Positions 34,589-42,753 of a stretch of 64,000 nucleotides of DNA are shown piece by piece (position 1 is the stretch's first letter; the number at the start of each line of letters is the position of its first letter). A program made the position numbers and the translations under genes. The DNA lies in NCBI RefSeq assembly GCF_030410515.1, contig NZ_JAUHHD010000001.1, forward strand, positions 186,001 to 250,000, in the 5' to 3' direction. The stretch comes from Arthrobacter sp. YD4. GTDB lineage: Bacteria; Actinomycetota; Actinomycetes; Actinomycetales; Micrococcaceae. The notes below the pieces were generated by a model. The model searched no databases and was not told the DNA's origin. It saw only the letters and a list, made by a program, of their open reading frames with translations.

Positions 34589-35215
34589 TTAGCGGCCGGA
34601 CTTGCCATGGCCGGCCGCGGGAGCGGCTGCCGGGGCCGGCGCGGGAGCCGGGTCGTGCTCGGCTTCGTGGGCCGGGCCGTTGCCGTAGCTGGGGACGGCG
34701 GGGGTGGCCGCGTGCTCGTCGCGGTGCTGTTCGGCTTTGGCCTGGCCGGCGGCACGGTGCGCTTCGGCGTTCGCGTGGGCCCAGGCGCTGTTGCCCGCCT
34801 CAGCCGGAGTGGATTTCTCCGGTTCGCTGTCCTTCGTTTCCGTGGACTCGCCCGGTTCCGTGGCCTCGCCGGTTTCGGTCGGGGCAGCGGACGGGGTATC
34901 GGTGGCTGAGGGGGCCGGGGCGGGCTCCGTCGGTTCCGCGGTCTCGGTCGGCTCCGCGGATGCGGTAGCGGTCGGTGCCGGTTCCGTGGGCTCGGCGGTC
35001 TCAGTGGGGGCGGCCGTCGGGAAGTCGGTGGCGGTCGCCGTGGCGGTGACGGTCGGCGTCGGATCCGCGGTGATCTCGCTGACCGTGGCGGCCATCGCCG
35101 CCCCCGCTCCGCCGGTGACGACGACGGCGGCCACGGCTGTTGCCTTGCCTGCGGTGCCCAGGGCGCCGAGCCACGTGAAAATTCCTGCCAAGGGGTGTTC
35201 CTTCCAGAGTTCCAA
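34589..35215 (-). CDS. Thr/Pro/Glu/Ala-rich protein with one membrane segment
   Basis: 208 residues. One hydrophobic segment at about residues 24-43 (ATAVAAVVVTGGAGAAMAAT) serves as signal anchor or signal peptide. Residues 50-125 are a low-complexity chain of imperfect repeats of the type TEPTEPAPTAT, strongly acidic with many prolines. The tail has a His/Glu/Ala-rich helical part (AWAHANAEAHRAAGQAKAEQHRDEHA) and an Ala-Pro end. The composition suggests an extended cell-surface or wall-spanning protein. No family or sorting motif is seen. Confidence 0.7.
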   Translation of the reverse strand: MELWKEHPLAGIFTWLGALGTAGKATAVAAVVVTGGAGAAMAATVSEITADPTPTVTATATATDFPTAAPTETAEPTEPAPTATASAEPTETAEPTEPAPAPSATDTPSAAPTETGEATEPGESTETKDSEPEKSTPAEAGNSAWAHANAEAHRAAGQAKAEQHRDEHAATPAVPSYGNGPAHEAEHDPAPAPAPAAAPAAGHGKSGR

Positions 35216-35349
35216 AGAGGTGTCCGGCAGGCCCTGTCACCAAGCCAACCGGGGAAAACATTACTCAGACGGAGACGGCGCGACGGCGGGGAACGGGATT
35301 CCTGCGGATTTCTTGGGGATAAACAGTGGTGCGGGGCGTACCGGCGGGC

Positions 35350-35685
35350 TCAGGGACCCCGGGGCGCGAACATGATAACGGCCACGCCCGCCAGGCAGAC
35401 CACGGACCCGATGACGTCCCAGCGGTCCGGCCGGAATCCGTCCACCGCCATGCCCCAGGCCAGGGACCCTGCCACGAAGACGCCTCCGTAGGCGGCCAGG
35501 ATCCGGCCGAAGTGGGCGTCCGGCTGAAGTGTCGCGACGAAGCCGTAGAGCCCGAGGGCGACGATCCCGATCCCGGCCCACCACCAGGCGCGGCCCTCGC
35601 GGACGGCCTGCCAGATCATCCAGGCCCCGCCGATTTCGGCCACGGCGGCCAGGGCAAAGAGCAGGACGGTGCGCGCAATGGTCAT
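35350..35685 (-). CDS. YnfA family (UPF0060) membrane protein
   Basis: 111 residues, four membrane spans, ATG at 35685. The conserved segments [74 protein letters not shown] and the AP ending mark the family, which belongs to the drug/metabolite transporter superfamily. It is divergent from the SDR gene with 61 bases between starts. Confidence 0.93.
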   Translation of the reverse strand: MTIARTVLLFALAAVAEIGGAWMIWQAVREGRAWWWAGIGIVALGLYGFVATLQPDAHFGRILAAYGGVFVAGSLAWGMAVDGFRPDRWDVIGSVVCLAGVAVIMFAPRGP

Positions 35686-35746
35686 GCCACCATCTTTGCG
35701 CACCCCGGCCCTTGTCCGCGGCGGCGTCGGCGGGTATGAGGGAAGC

Positions 35747-36589
35747 ATGCAGACCGGACAGGGGCTCCTTGAGGGGCGGGTAGCGGTGGTGACCGGGTCC
35801 TCCCGAGGCCTGGGCTTTGCGATGGCGGGGCTGCTGGGCGCCGAGGGGGCCGCCGTCGTCCTCGCGTCCCGGTCGGCCGCCGACGCCGAGGCGGCCGCCA
35901 CCCGGCTCCGGGCAGCGGGAATCACGGCGTTGGGGCTGGGCTGCGACACTGCGGAGCTGGCCGACGTCGAGTCCCTGCGCGACGAGGCCCTGCGCCTCGG
36001 CGGGCTGGACATCTGGGTAAATAACGCCGGCGTCTCGGGTGTGTACGGGCCGACGGCGTCCACGCCGGTGGACGACTTCACGCGGGTGGTCCGGACCAAC
36101 ATCCTGGGCACCTTCCACGGTTCCCGGGTGGCGCTGCCGGTGATGCTCGGGCAGGGCCACGGTGACCTGGTGAACCTCTACGGCCAGGGCGACGGCGGGC
36201 CGGTGCCGCTGCAGAACGCGTATGCCTCCAGCAAACGGTGGGTGCGACAGTTCACCGAGACCCTGCGCCGGGAAACGCGCGGCACCGGCGTGCGGGTCCA
36301 CGGCATGAATCCCGGCCTGGTGGAAACGGACCTCCTGCGGCGCATCCGGGCCCAGTCAGGCTACGAGAAGCGCCTTTCGGCCCTGCAGGTGGTGGTGGGG
36401 CTGTGGGGGCGGGCCCCGGAGGCCGCCGCGAAACCCCTGCTGGGCCTGGTCACGTCGGATGCGGCGGCGTACCGGGACCTCACCCCGGCCCGGCTGGTGT
36501 CCCGGGGCGCCCGAAACGTCCTGGCCGGCCGGCTCCGCAGGAGTCACCGAATGCCGCTGGATATCACCGTGGTGGAACCGGAACGCTGA
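35747..36589 (+). CDS. Short-chain dehydrogenase/reductase with altered active site
   Basis: 280 residues from the ATG of [11 protein letters not shown] with GAGGGAAG upstream. The Rossmann motif [17 protein letters not shown] and YASSK are all present. The residue that should be the catalytic serine, in the strand before the YxxxK motif, falls in [10 protein letters not shown] where no serine is found. The cofactor loop (ASRSAADA) fits NADP. The C-terminal end from about residue 200 is longer than usual. Function and activity are uncertain. Confidence 0.87.
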   Translation: MQTGQGLLEGRVAVVTGSSRGLGFAMAGLLGAEGAAVVLASRSAADAEAAATRLRAAGITALGLGCDTAELADVESLRDEALRLGGLDIWVNNAGVSGVYGPTASTPVDDFTRVVRTNILGTFHGSRVALPVMLGQGHGDLVNLYGQGDGGPVPLQNAYASSKRWVRQFTETLRRETRGTGVRVHGMNPGLVETDLLRRIRAQSGYEKRLSALQVVVGLWGRAPEAAAKPLLGLVTSDAAAYRDLTPARLVSRGARNVLAGRLRRSHRMPLDITVVEPER

Positions 36590-36616
36590 CCGGCGGAAGC
36601 ACCGGCGCCGTGGCGG

Positions 36617-38293
36617 CTACCTGATGGTCAGCGCCGGGTTGACGGGCGCCTTTGCGGAGTTGACCTGCAACCCGACCGTGACCTTTTGCCCGGCGGCGAG
36701 CTTCGCCGTCCAGTCCGAGCCGGTGCAGGTGACGGACGTCTTCGGGAACACCGTGCACTTCATCCCCCAGGAGTTGGCAACCGAGGTCACCGTGGGGTCG
36801 TTCCAGGACACGGACCACGACGGCGCCGCGCGCAGCGCCGTAAGGTCCAGGTTCGCCACGTAGCCGCCGGGCCAGGAACTGGTCAACCGCCAGGTGGCCG
36901 ACAGGGCATCCCCGCTGGCCGGTCCCGGGCTCGCGCTCGGCGAGGGCGACGGCAACGGGCTGGTGCTCGGTGCCGGTGCGGGAGCCGTGGGCGCGCCCGT
37001 CGGCGTCGGGGTGGGCGAGGGAGACGTCGTCGGCGTAGGCGCGGGCGACGTCGTCGGCGTCGGCGTTGGGGACGTGCCCGGGGCGTTGGTCAGAATCGGG
37101 GCCAGCGCATCCAGCTTGGCGCGTTCCGGCGTGCGCCAGTCGGACTGGACCAGACCGCCTGTACCGGCCGAGTTGGGGTTGAAGGACCAGTAGGCAAAGG
37201 ACATGCCGTTGGCCTGGAGGTAGCTGACAATCGAGGCCATCCACGCCTTGTCGGAGGCGGTGGCCAGGGCGGTGCCGAACTCCCCCAGCAACACCGGAGC
37301 GATTCCCTTCTTCTGCAGGTATCCCCAGTTGCGGTCCCAGACGGCGGGAAGGTTGGCCGGGTAGGCGGGGTCGCTGAACCATTTCTGGGCAAACATGGAC
37401 GCCGGGTAGTCGTGCGGCGAATACACCACCCGGTGCGGCACGGCGAGGGACACCGGCTTCGCGCCGGCGTCCGCCAGGCCACCACCCCACCAGGTGCCTC
37501 CCGCGGTCGCCTGGTTCTCGATTCCCTCGACGAGGATCAGGAGGTTCGGGTTGGCGGCCAGGACGGCGTTGCCTCCCCGGGTCGCCGCCGCCTGCCAGTC
37601 GGTCGCGGCGGGTCCGCCCCAGGTGGCGGATCCCGCGGGCTCGTTGTGCAGGTCGGCCCCGATCACGGTCGGATCGTTCCTGTAACGGACCGCCAGCATC
37701 TGCCAGTCCGAGATCCACCGGGACTCGGGGACGGCGGCGGTGTACCAGAGGGGCGACTGGCTTGCCGAGGAAGGGCGGTGCCGGTCCAAGATGACCTGCA
37801 GGCCGTTGGCCTTGGCCCGGGCGATGACCGTGTCCATCACATCCAGCGGGCGTTTGCCCTCCAGGTTGTAGGCCCGGTTGGCCCAATAGTTGACGCTGCC
37901 CTTGATGGTTGTGGCGGCCAGGCACTCGTTGGAGAACGGAAGCCGGACGGTGTTGAACCCCATGGATTTTATGTTGGCCAGGGCTTCGTCGATGGTCAGG
38001 GTGCCCCAGAGTCCGTGCGGGACGCAGTCGGGGGTCTCGAGCCCGAACCAGGAGGCCGCCTTGATGATGTACGGGGCGTTGTTCGAGTCCCGGATGGTGC
38101 CGCCGTCGGTGTGCAGCCATCCCGTGGCCGCGGGCGTGGTGTCCGCGAGCCGCTCAAGGCCGGCGCCGGGCGCCGCGGTCCCGGCGCAGGCCGCCACCGC
38201 CAGCAGGGCGGCGACTCCCGCGGCGACGACACCCAGCGTCCGGGCCCGACGACGGCGGGCAGGGCTCTGTTTGGTGGGGCGGCCTGATGACAC
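36617..38293 (-). CDS. GH5 endoglucanase with C-terminal CBM2, probable lipoprotein
   Basis: 558 residues. A very basic N-terminus leads to a hydrophobic segment ending in VAAC (Cys36), a lipobox-like site, so the enzyme may be anchored to the cell surface; cleavage as an ordinary signal peptide is the alternative. The catalytic domain (about 55-402) has the GH5 motifs GFNTVRLPFS, acid/base Glu218 in ADLHNEP and nucleophile Glu338 in VLLGEFG. A Pro/Thr/Ser linker (404-460) joins a family 2 cellulose-binding domain (461-558). It would cleave beta-1,4-glucan such as cellulose. Confidence 0.92.
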   Translation of the reverse strand: MSSGRPTKQSPARRRRARTLGVVAAGVAALLAVAACAGTAAPGAGLERLADTTPAATGWLHTDGGTIRDSNNAPYIIKAASWFGLETPDCVPHGLWGTLTIDEALANIKSMGFNTVRLPFSNECLAATTIKGSVNYWANRAYNLEGKRPLDVMDTVIARAKANGLQVILDRHRPSSASQSPLWYTAAVPESRWISDWQMLAVRYRNDPTVIGADLHNEPAGSATWGGPAATDWQAAATRGGNAVLAANPNLLILVEGIENQATAGGTWWGGGLADAGAKPVSLAVPHRVVYSPHDYPASMFAQKWFSDPAYPANLPAVWDRNWGYLQKKGIAPVLLGEFGTALATASDKAWMASIVSYLQANGMSFAYWSFNPNSAGTGGLVQSDWRTPERAKLDALAPILTNAPGTSPTPTPTTSPAPTPTTSPSPTPTPTGAPTAPAPAPSTSPLPSPSPSASPGPASGDALSATWRLTSSWPGGYVANLDLTALRAAPSWSVSWNDPTVTSVANSWGMKCTVFPKTSVTCTGSDWTAKLAAGQKVTVGLQVNSAKAPVNPALTIR

Positions 38294-38494
38294 ATGTCCT
38301 CCAAGATTCCGGGCCAGGCAGGCCCACTGAGCCTCACCGTACCCAGCCCGGCCGCCGCTCCTTTGGCGACGCTCTGGGGTGGGCGGAATATTTTCCTGGT
38401 CTTCGGCCCGCGTCCGACGGCGACGAACTCCCGCGGCGCACGTGGCCGGGGCTGGGGTTTGGCTGGGACTTGGCCCCGGATGCGGCGCTCCTAC

Positions 38495-38525
38495 TTGCGC
38501 GATAGATGCTAAGCAGGCTTAGGAT
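38495..38525 (+). promoter_or_regulatory. Candidate promoter and small inverted repeat before the CsbD gene
   Basis: TTGCGC (38495-38500) and TAGGAT (38520-38525) are spaced 19 bases and could form a promoter. CTAAG-CAGG-CTTAG (38509-38522), a perfect five-base inverted repeat, lies across it. Stress sigma-factor control is typical for csbD genes, but I cannot fit a consensus with confidence. Confidence 0.35.
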
Positions 38526-38572
38526 AGGGACATGGCCGTATCGAGCGGCCGCCAACCAGAGGAGGAAACACC

Positions 38573-38749
38573 ATGGGACTGGGCGACAAGATCGAGAACG
38601 CTGCCGAGAAGATGACCGGCAAGGGTAAGGAAGCCGCCGGCGACGCGACGGGCAACGACCGCCTCCGCGCCGAGGGCCAGGCCGACCAGGCCAAGGGCGA
38701 CCTCAAGCAGGCCGGCGAGAAGGTCAAGGACGCCTTCAAGAAGGACTGA
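38573..38749 (+). CDS. CsbD family stress protein
   Basis: 58 residues from an ATG with AGAGGAGG upstream. The entire protein is the CsbD domain: GLGDKIENAAEKMTGKGKEA, then GNDRLRAEGQADQAKGDLKQ, and a lysine-rich end. These small hydrophilic helical proteins are made in stationary phase and under general stress; their mechanism is unknown. A strong terminator follows. Confidence 0.93.
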   Translation: MGLGDKIENAAEKMTGKGKEAAGDATGNDRLRAEGQADQAKGDLKQAGEKVKDAFKKD

Positions 38750-38764
38750 TCCTGGACAACTGCC

Positions 38765-38795
38765 AAGGGCGCTTCCCGTGACGGGAGGCGCCCTT
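38765..38795. terminator. Bidirectional terminator after the CsbD gene
   Basis: Arms 38765-38779 and 38781-38795 pair over 15 bases with one G-T wobble; in practice the innermost bases open to a short loop. A T-run follows on the plus strand (CCCTTTGC) and the A-flank gives one on the minus strand. It separates the CsbD gene from the convergent DUF1206 gene. Confidence 0.8.
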
Positions 38796-38853
38796 TGCTG
38801 TGCCACCCCACTTCCCGGGAGTCACCCCGGTGCACGCCCGGAACCGGCGGATC

Positions 38854-39693
38854 CTAGAACTTGCCGTACTTGGCCCGTGCCATCGAATACACCCCGTAGC
38901 AGACCAGACCGGCCGCGGTCGCGGCGAGCAACACCACGCCAAACGGCTGGGACCCCAGGGTCTTGAGGCCGCCGTCCAGGCCTGAGGACTTGGAGGGGTC
39001 CGCCGTCGCCGCCGCCACGATGATGAGGATGCCGACCACGCCCAACACGACGCCCTTGGCGGCGTAGCCGATGGTGCCGAGCCACTCCACGGCGGTGCGG
39101 GGGTTCCCGGGAACGCTGAGGTCCTCCATGAACTTCCGGGTGACACCCCGGTAGACGTAGTAGGCCCCGCCGCCGATGATCGCTGCCCCGATAACGATCA
39201 GCAAGAGGACGCCGGCGGGTGCGGCCAGAATCTTGGCGGTGAAGTCGCTGGCCGACTGGCTCGAGCTCTTGGAACCGCCGGCGGCGAAGACGGCAAAGGT
39301 GATGGCCAGGAAGCCGAAGATGACGGCCTTTCCGGCCGCCGACGCCGTTTCCTTGACCTTGTCCTTCGCCTCACCCTGCGCGCGGCCGGCGACGACGGCC
39401 TCACTCACCATCCACACGGCCAAGGCCGCGCAGGCGGCGAACCCCACCCACAATAGGATGGCTCCGCCCGGCTTGGACGCCAGGGAGCCGATTGCCCCGG
39501 ACTGGTCCGCCTCGCCGCCCTGCCCGCGGTCAATCTGGAGGGCGATGGCACCGATCAGGATATGGACCAGGCCGATGAAGACGTAGCCCGCCCGGGCGAG
39601 GTTCCGGAGTACCGGTCCCCTGGCAGCGGAGCTGGCCTCCGAGACGGCCCGGTTGGCTTTTTGCGAGGCTTCACCCACGGCGGGATCCTTCAC
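38854..39693 (-). CDS. DUF1206 family membrane protein
   Basis: 279 residues from a GTG start; the open frame runs upstream through a tRNA gene, which cannot be coding. Three DUF1206 repeats are seen, each made of two membrane spans, giving six spans (for example NLARAGYVFIGLVHILIGAIAL, then LGTIGYAAKGVVLGVVGILIIVAAA). The repeats carry the G-Y-x-A-K/R-G signature. The start has no clear ribosome site. Function unknown; the family is common in actinobacteria. Confidence 0.88.
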   Translation of the reverse strand: MKDPAVGEASQKANRAVSEASSAARGPVLRNLARAGYVFIGLVHILIGAIALQIDRGQGGEADQSGAIGSLASKPGGAILLWVGFAACAALAVWMVSEAVVAGRAQGEAKDKVKETASAAGKAVIFGFLAITFAVFAAGGSKSSSQSASDFTAKILAAPAGVLLLIVIGAAIIGGGAYYVYRGVTRKFMEDLSVPGNPRTAVEWLGTIGYAAKGVVLGVVGILIIVAAATADPSKSSGLDGGLKTLGSQPFGVVLLAATAAGLVCYGVYSMARAKYGKF

Positions 39694-39785
39694 TGGAGCG
39701 GCAGAAGTGGTCCGCCCAGCATAGCCAGCGTGAAGGCCGAGGGGAATGATGGGGCCGCGCGGGGAACCGGCGGCGGGAGGCAATG

Positions 39786-39858
39786 TGGAGCTAAGGAGAT
39801 TCGAACTCCTGACCTCTTCGATGCGAACGAAGCGCTCTACCAACTGAGCTATAGCCCC
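39786..39858 (-). tRNA. tRNA-Ala (anticodon CGC)
   Basis: The 73-base minus-strand sequence folds into a full cloverleaf. The acceptor stem is GGGGCTA with TAGCTCC, the D-arm contains AGCTCAGTTGGTAGAGC, the anticodon stem CTTCG/CGAAG encloses loop TTCGCAT, and the T-loop is GTTCGAATC. The anticodon CGC reads GCG alanine codons. CCA is not encoded. A hairpin (39866-39889) sits directly upstream. Confidence 0.97.
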
Positions 39859-39978
39859 GTGACAACGCCGCTCCCGAAAGGGAACGGCGCCACCAAACGT
39901 TCTTAGGCTACAAAGTATCTGCCCGCAACGCCAACCGACGCACCGGCGCGGGCACCAACCTCACCCGGAAAAGCCAAA

Positions 39979-40015
39979 AAGCCCCGGATTCACCGTGGTG
40001 GTGGATCCGGGGCTT
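39979..40015 (-). terminator. Terminator of the membrane protein gene ending at 40027
   Basis: A ten-base perfect stem (39979-39988 with 40006-40015) continues into an inner CACC/GGTG stem. On the minus strand the stem is followed by TTTTTGGCTTTT, a clear intrinsic terminator 11 bases after the stop codon. Confidence 0.85.
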
Positions 40016-40026
40016 CCTGGGTGGAC

Positions 40027-41013
40027 TCAGGCTCGGCGCCGCTGGAGGACGTCGTCGAGGTTGCTCAGTGCGCTCTGGCCCTTGCCCTGGGGTTTGGACT
40101 CGGCAGCCTCCTCGGCGCCGCGCACGGAGGCCTGCTTCAGCGACGGCTTGCCGACGGCCTTCGGTGCGGCGGGGAGGTCGAGGGGTTCCGGGGCCGCACG
40201 TTCGGCCTTGGGGGCCTCGACGTAGGTCGGCTTGGGCACCTGGACCGGTTCCCAGCTGGCGCCCTCGGGGGACGCCGGGTCGCCGACCTGGTGGACGGAG
40301 GTGTCACCGGACGCGGCTGCCTCGGCCAGGGCAGCCTGCCGCAGCTCGGCGACGGTCAGCGTGACGGGACGGACCCGCGCGCCGTCGGCTTCGGCGTCGA
40401 ACAGGGGGCTCTCCTTTGCCGGAGCGTCGGAGGGGACGGCAGTGGGCTGCTCGGCAGGCGCGGGCCGCGCCGGGCGGGGCGGGGCCATGGCCGACCGGAA
40501 CGCGCGCTCAACTTTGCGGCGACGGTCACGCACGGCGAGGGAACGAAGGAGTACGACGGCGGCGACCGCGGCCAGCAGGGTCAGGACCGGCAACCAGCCG
40601 GAGCCCAGACCGAAGAGGCGGAGCACGCCGGACACGACACCGGTCAGGAGGGACACCACCGCCAGCAACGCCAGCGCCAGGCGGCCGTACCGGATGCGGA
40701 ACGCGGAGTTTGCCGGAAGGCTCGAGGGCCGGGCGGACTTCATCGACGCCGGGGCGGACGCCGAGTCCGGCGTCGAAGGGGCGGAGGCGGGGCGCTGCGT
40801 ACTGGTCATCGGTTTCTCCTGCGGTGACGTCATGGCCACGACGTTTCCGGCTTGGGGGTCGGCTCGTTCCACGTCCGCGGCGTCCATCAGGAAGTCTCCA
40901 GCCGGCCGAAGCTGGCGGCTGTTCCGGAGCATGTAGGGAGCCACCCATACGATCCAGAGCGCAACAGCGACGACAAGGATCACTGAGCTGCTGAGAGGGA
41001 AGTCCACACTCAA
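40027..41013 (-). CDS. Membrane protein of the galU-rimJ neighbourhood
   Basis: 328 residues from TTG (a GTG two codons later is equally possible; neither has a good ribosome site). One N-terminal span (SSVILVVAVALWIVWVAPYMLR) is followed by a Ser/Pro/Ala-rich stretch. Two central spans (LALALLAVVSLLTGVVSGVLRLFG and WLPVLTLLAAVAAVVLLRSLAV) and a long acidic, Ala/Pro-rich cytoplasmic tail follow. Its place beside a RimJ-like gene and galU recalls mycobacterial Rv0996, a transmembrane protein at the same relative position. Function unknown. Confidence 0.75.
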   Translation of the reverse strand: MSVDFPLSSSVILVVAVALWIVWVAPYMLRNSRQLRPAGDFLMDAADVERADPQAGNVVAMTSPQEKPMTSTQRPASAPSTPDSASAPASMKSARPSSLPANSAFRIRYGRLALALLAVVSLLTGVVSGVLRLFGLGSGWLPVLTLLAAVAAVVLLRSLAVRDRRRKVERAFRSAMAPPRPARPAPAEQPTAVPSDAPAKESPLFDAEADGARVRPVTLTVAELRQAALAEAAASGDTSVHQVGDPASPEGASWEPVQVPKPTYVEAPKAERAAPEPLDLPAAPKAVGKPSLKQASVRGAEEAAESKPQGKGQSALSNLDDVLQRRRA

Positions 41014-41105
41014 AACCGTAAGAGCTTGAGGGCGTGGCGGACCGCATTAGCGGCGGTGTGTCGCGGCGCGGCCGGAGAAACTGCCCAACGTGACGAAAAC
41101 GCAGG

Positions 41106-41747
41106 TCAGGACGGCGTTTCCCGCCGGCGTACCGGGCCCTCCCGGAGCCACCGGCCCAGCAGGCCCTCGGGGACCTCCTCGGCCGTCAGCGCGAAGCTGC
41201 GGTGGTCCGCCCAGCGGCCGTTGATGTGCAGGTACCGGGGCCGATACCCCTCGTCCCTGAAGCCGAGTTTCTCAACCACCCGCAGGCTGGGACCGTTCTC
41301 CGGCCGGATGTTGATTTCCATCCGGTGCAGCCCGAGGGTGCGGAAGCAGTGGTCCGTGGCCATGGCCACCGCGGTGGGCGCGATGCCCTGCCCGGCCCGG
41401 TCCTGGTCCACCCAGTACCCCAGCGTGGCCATCATGGCCGAGCCCCACACAATCGAGGAGACGGTCAGTTGCCCCACAATGACGGGTTCCCGGTGTCCCG
41501 GCGTCCAGGCAGCAATCACGAACGGCAGGGCCGTCGCCTGTGCCGCCTGGGCTTTCAGCGAACTCACCATCTGCCGGTAGTTGGGCAGGCCGCCCCCGGG
41601 AGCCGGGTTGGACGCCTCCCAGGGGGCCAGCCACTGCTCGTTCCGGGCGCGGAGGGCGCTCCACTCGCGGCGGTCACGGTACCGGATCGGCCGCAGGACC
41701 AGGTCGCCGCTCTCCAGCGTGACCGGCCAGGTGAAGCTGCCCCCCAC
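41106..41747 (-). CDS. GNAT acetyltransferase, RimJ/RimL type
   Basis: 213 residues from a GTG four bases after the galU stop codon. The GNAT core is visible: LRPIRYRDRREWSALRARNEQWL, the beta strand LGYWVDQDRAGQGIAPTAVAMATDHCF with the Q-x-x-G-x-G/A acetyl-CoA loop, and RPENGPSLRVVEKLGFRDEGYRPRYLHINGRWADHRSFAL. Members acetylate N-termini of ribosomal proteins or other substrates. The gene is in the galU unit. Confidence 0.9.
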   Translation of the reverse strand: MGGSFTWPVTLESGDLVLRPIRYRDRREWSALRARNEQWLAPWEASNPAPGGGLPNYRQMVSSLKAQAAQATALPFVIAAWTPGHREPVIVGQLTVSSIVWGSAMMATLGYWVDQDRAGQGIAPTAVAMATDHCFRTLGLHRMEINIRPENGPSLRVVEKLGFRDEGYRPRYLHINGRWADHRSFALTAEEVPEGLLGRWLREGPVRRRETPS

Positions 41748-41751
41748 GGGA

Positions 41752-42657
41752 CTAGTGCGTCAGCCCGGCGGTGAAGCCCGGCAGCCACTCCCGCAGGCCC
41801 GGGCCCAGGTCTTCGCTATCGCAGGCCAGCTGGACGCAGGCCTTCAGGTAGCTCAGCTTGTCGCCGGTGTCGTAGCGGCGGCCGCGGAAGACGACGCCGT
41901 ACACGCCGTAGCCTTCACCCTCGCCGGCGGCGAGTTCCTGCAGGGCGTCGGTGAGCTGGATCTCGCCGCCGCGGCCGGGCTCGGTGCGCTCCAGCACGTC
42001 GAAGACGGCCGGGTGCAGGACGTAACGGCCAATGATCGCCAGGTTGGAGGGCGCGTCTTCGACGTCGGGCTTCTCCACGAGGTGGTTGATGCGCACGTAG
42101 TCTTCGCCGTCGACGGCCTCGACGTCGGCGCAGCCGTAGGCGCTGATCTGCGAAGGGTCGACCTCGATCAGGGCCACGACCGAACCGCCGGTCTTGGCCT
42201 GCACCTCGATCATGGTGCTCAGCAGTTCGTCGCGGGCGTCGATCAGGTCATCACCGAGCAGGACGGCGAACGGCTCGTAGCCGACGTGCTGCTTGGCACG
42301 CAGCACAGCGTGGCCGAGGCCCATCGGGTCACCCTGGCGGACGTAGTGGATGTCGCCGAGGTTGCTGGCGGCCTGGATGGACTCGAGCTTGGCGGTGTCA
42401 CCCTTTGCTTCGAGGGTCGCCTCCAGGGTGGGGACCCGGTCGAAGTGGTCTTCCAGGGCCCGCTTGCTGCGCCCGGTGATCATCAGGACGTCGTTGAGGC
42501 CCACCTTGACGGCTTCCTCGACCACGTACTGGATGGCCGGCTTGTCGACGACGGGCAGCATCTCCTTCGGCATCGCCTTGGTGGCGGGAAGGAAGCGGGT
42601 GCCGAGGCCCGCTGCGGGGATGACGGCCTTGCGGACGGAGGCGTTAGGTGTCTTCAC
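41752..42657 (-). CDS. galU: UTP-glucose-1-phosphate uridylyltransferase
   Basis: 301 residues, GTG start. The nucleotidyltransferase motif GLGTRFLPATKAMPKEMLPVVDKPAIQYVVEEAV is complete, as are VRQGDPMGLGHAVLRAK, FAVLLGDDLID and VEKPDVEDAPSNLAIIGRYVL. It makes UDP-glucose for cell-wall and capsule sugars, glycogen-related and trehalose pathways in the cytoplasm. It is divergent from the 5-FTHF cyclo-ligase gene and followed by the acetyltransferase gene. The start may be leaderless, see the promoter entry. Confidence 0.96.
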   Translation of the reverse strand: MKTPNASVRKAVIPAAGLGTRFLPATKAMPKEMLPVVDKPAIQYVVEEAVKVGLNDVLMITGRSKRALEDHFDRVPTLEATLEAKGDTAKLESIQAASNLGDIHYVRQGDPMGLGHAVLRAKQHVGYEPFAVLLGDDLIDARDELLSTMIEVQAKTGGSVVALIEVDPSQISAYGCADVEAVDGEDYVRINHLVEKPDVEDAPSNLAIIGRYVLHPAVFDVLERTEPGRGGEIQLTDALQELAAGEGEGYGVYGVVFRGRRYDTGDKLSYLKACVQLACDSEDLGPGLREWLPGFTAGLTH

Positions 42658-42663
42658 CCGACT

Positions 42664-42692
42664 AATCTAACCGAGGGGGCAAACATCAGGTA
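42664..42692 (-). promoter_or_regulatory. galU: Candidate galU promoter implying a leaderless start
   Basis: TAGATT (42669-42664 on the minus strand) lies six bases from the GTG start codon, and TTACCT is 18 bases further upstream. With usual -10 to +1 spacing the transcript would begin at or next to the GTG, with no Shine-Dalgarno. None is visible upstream. Confidence 0.4.
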
Positions 42693-42753
42693 ATTGCCCT
42701 TACGGTGCGGCTGCGGCGTGTTTGCCCGGCCGGCGAGGCGAAGGAGCCACTGC

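Noticed and set aside
38854..39843. Extended DUF1206 frame starting MVERFVRIEEV
   Set aside because: Its first codons lie in and beyond the tRNA-Ala gene, so the protein must start later, at 39693.
39786..39858. tRNA-Ala as an integration site
   Set aside because: No partial tRNA copy or recombinase gene was seen nearby; the gene is complete and its flanks are ordinary.
39866..39889. Hairpin just upstream of tRNA-Ala as a riboswitch or T-box
   Set aside because: Too small and simple (ten-base stem with GAAA loop); more likely a processing or terminator element.
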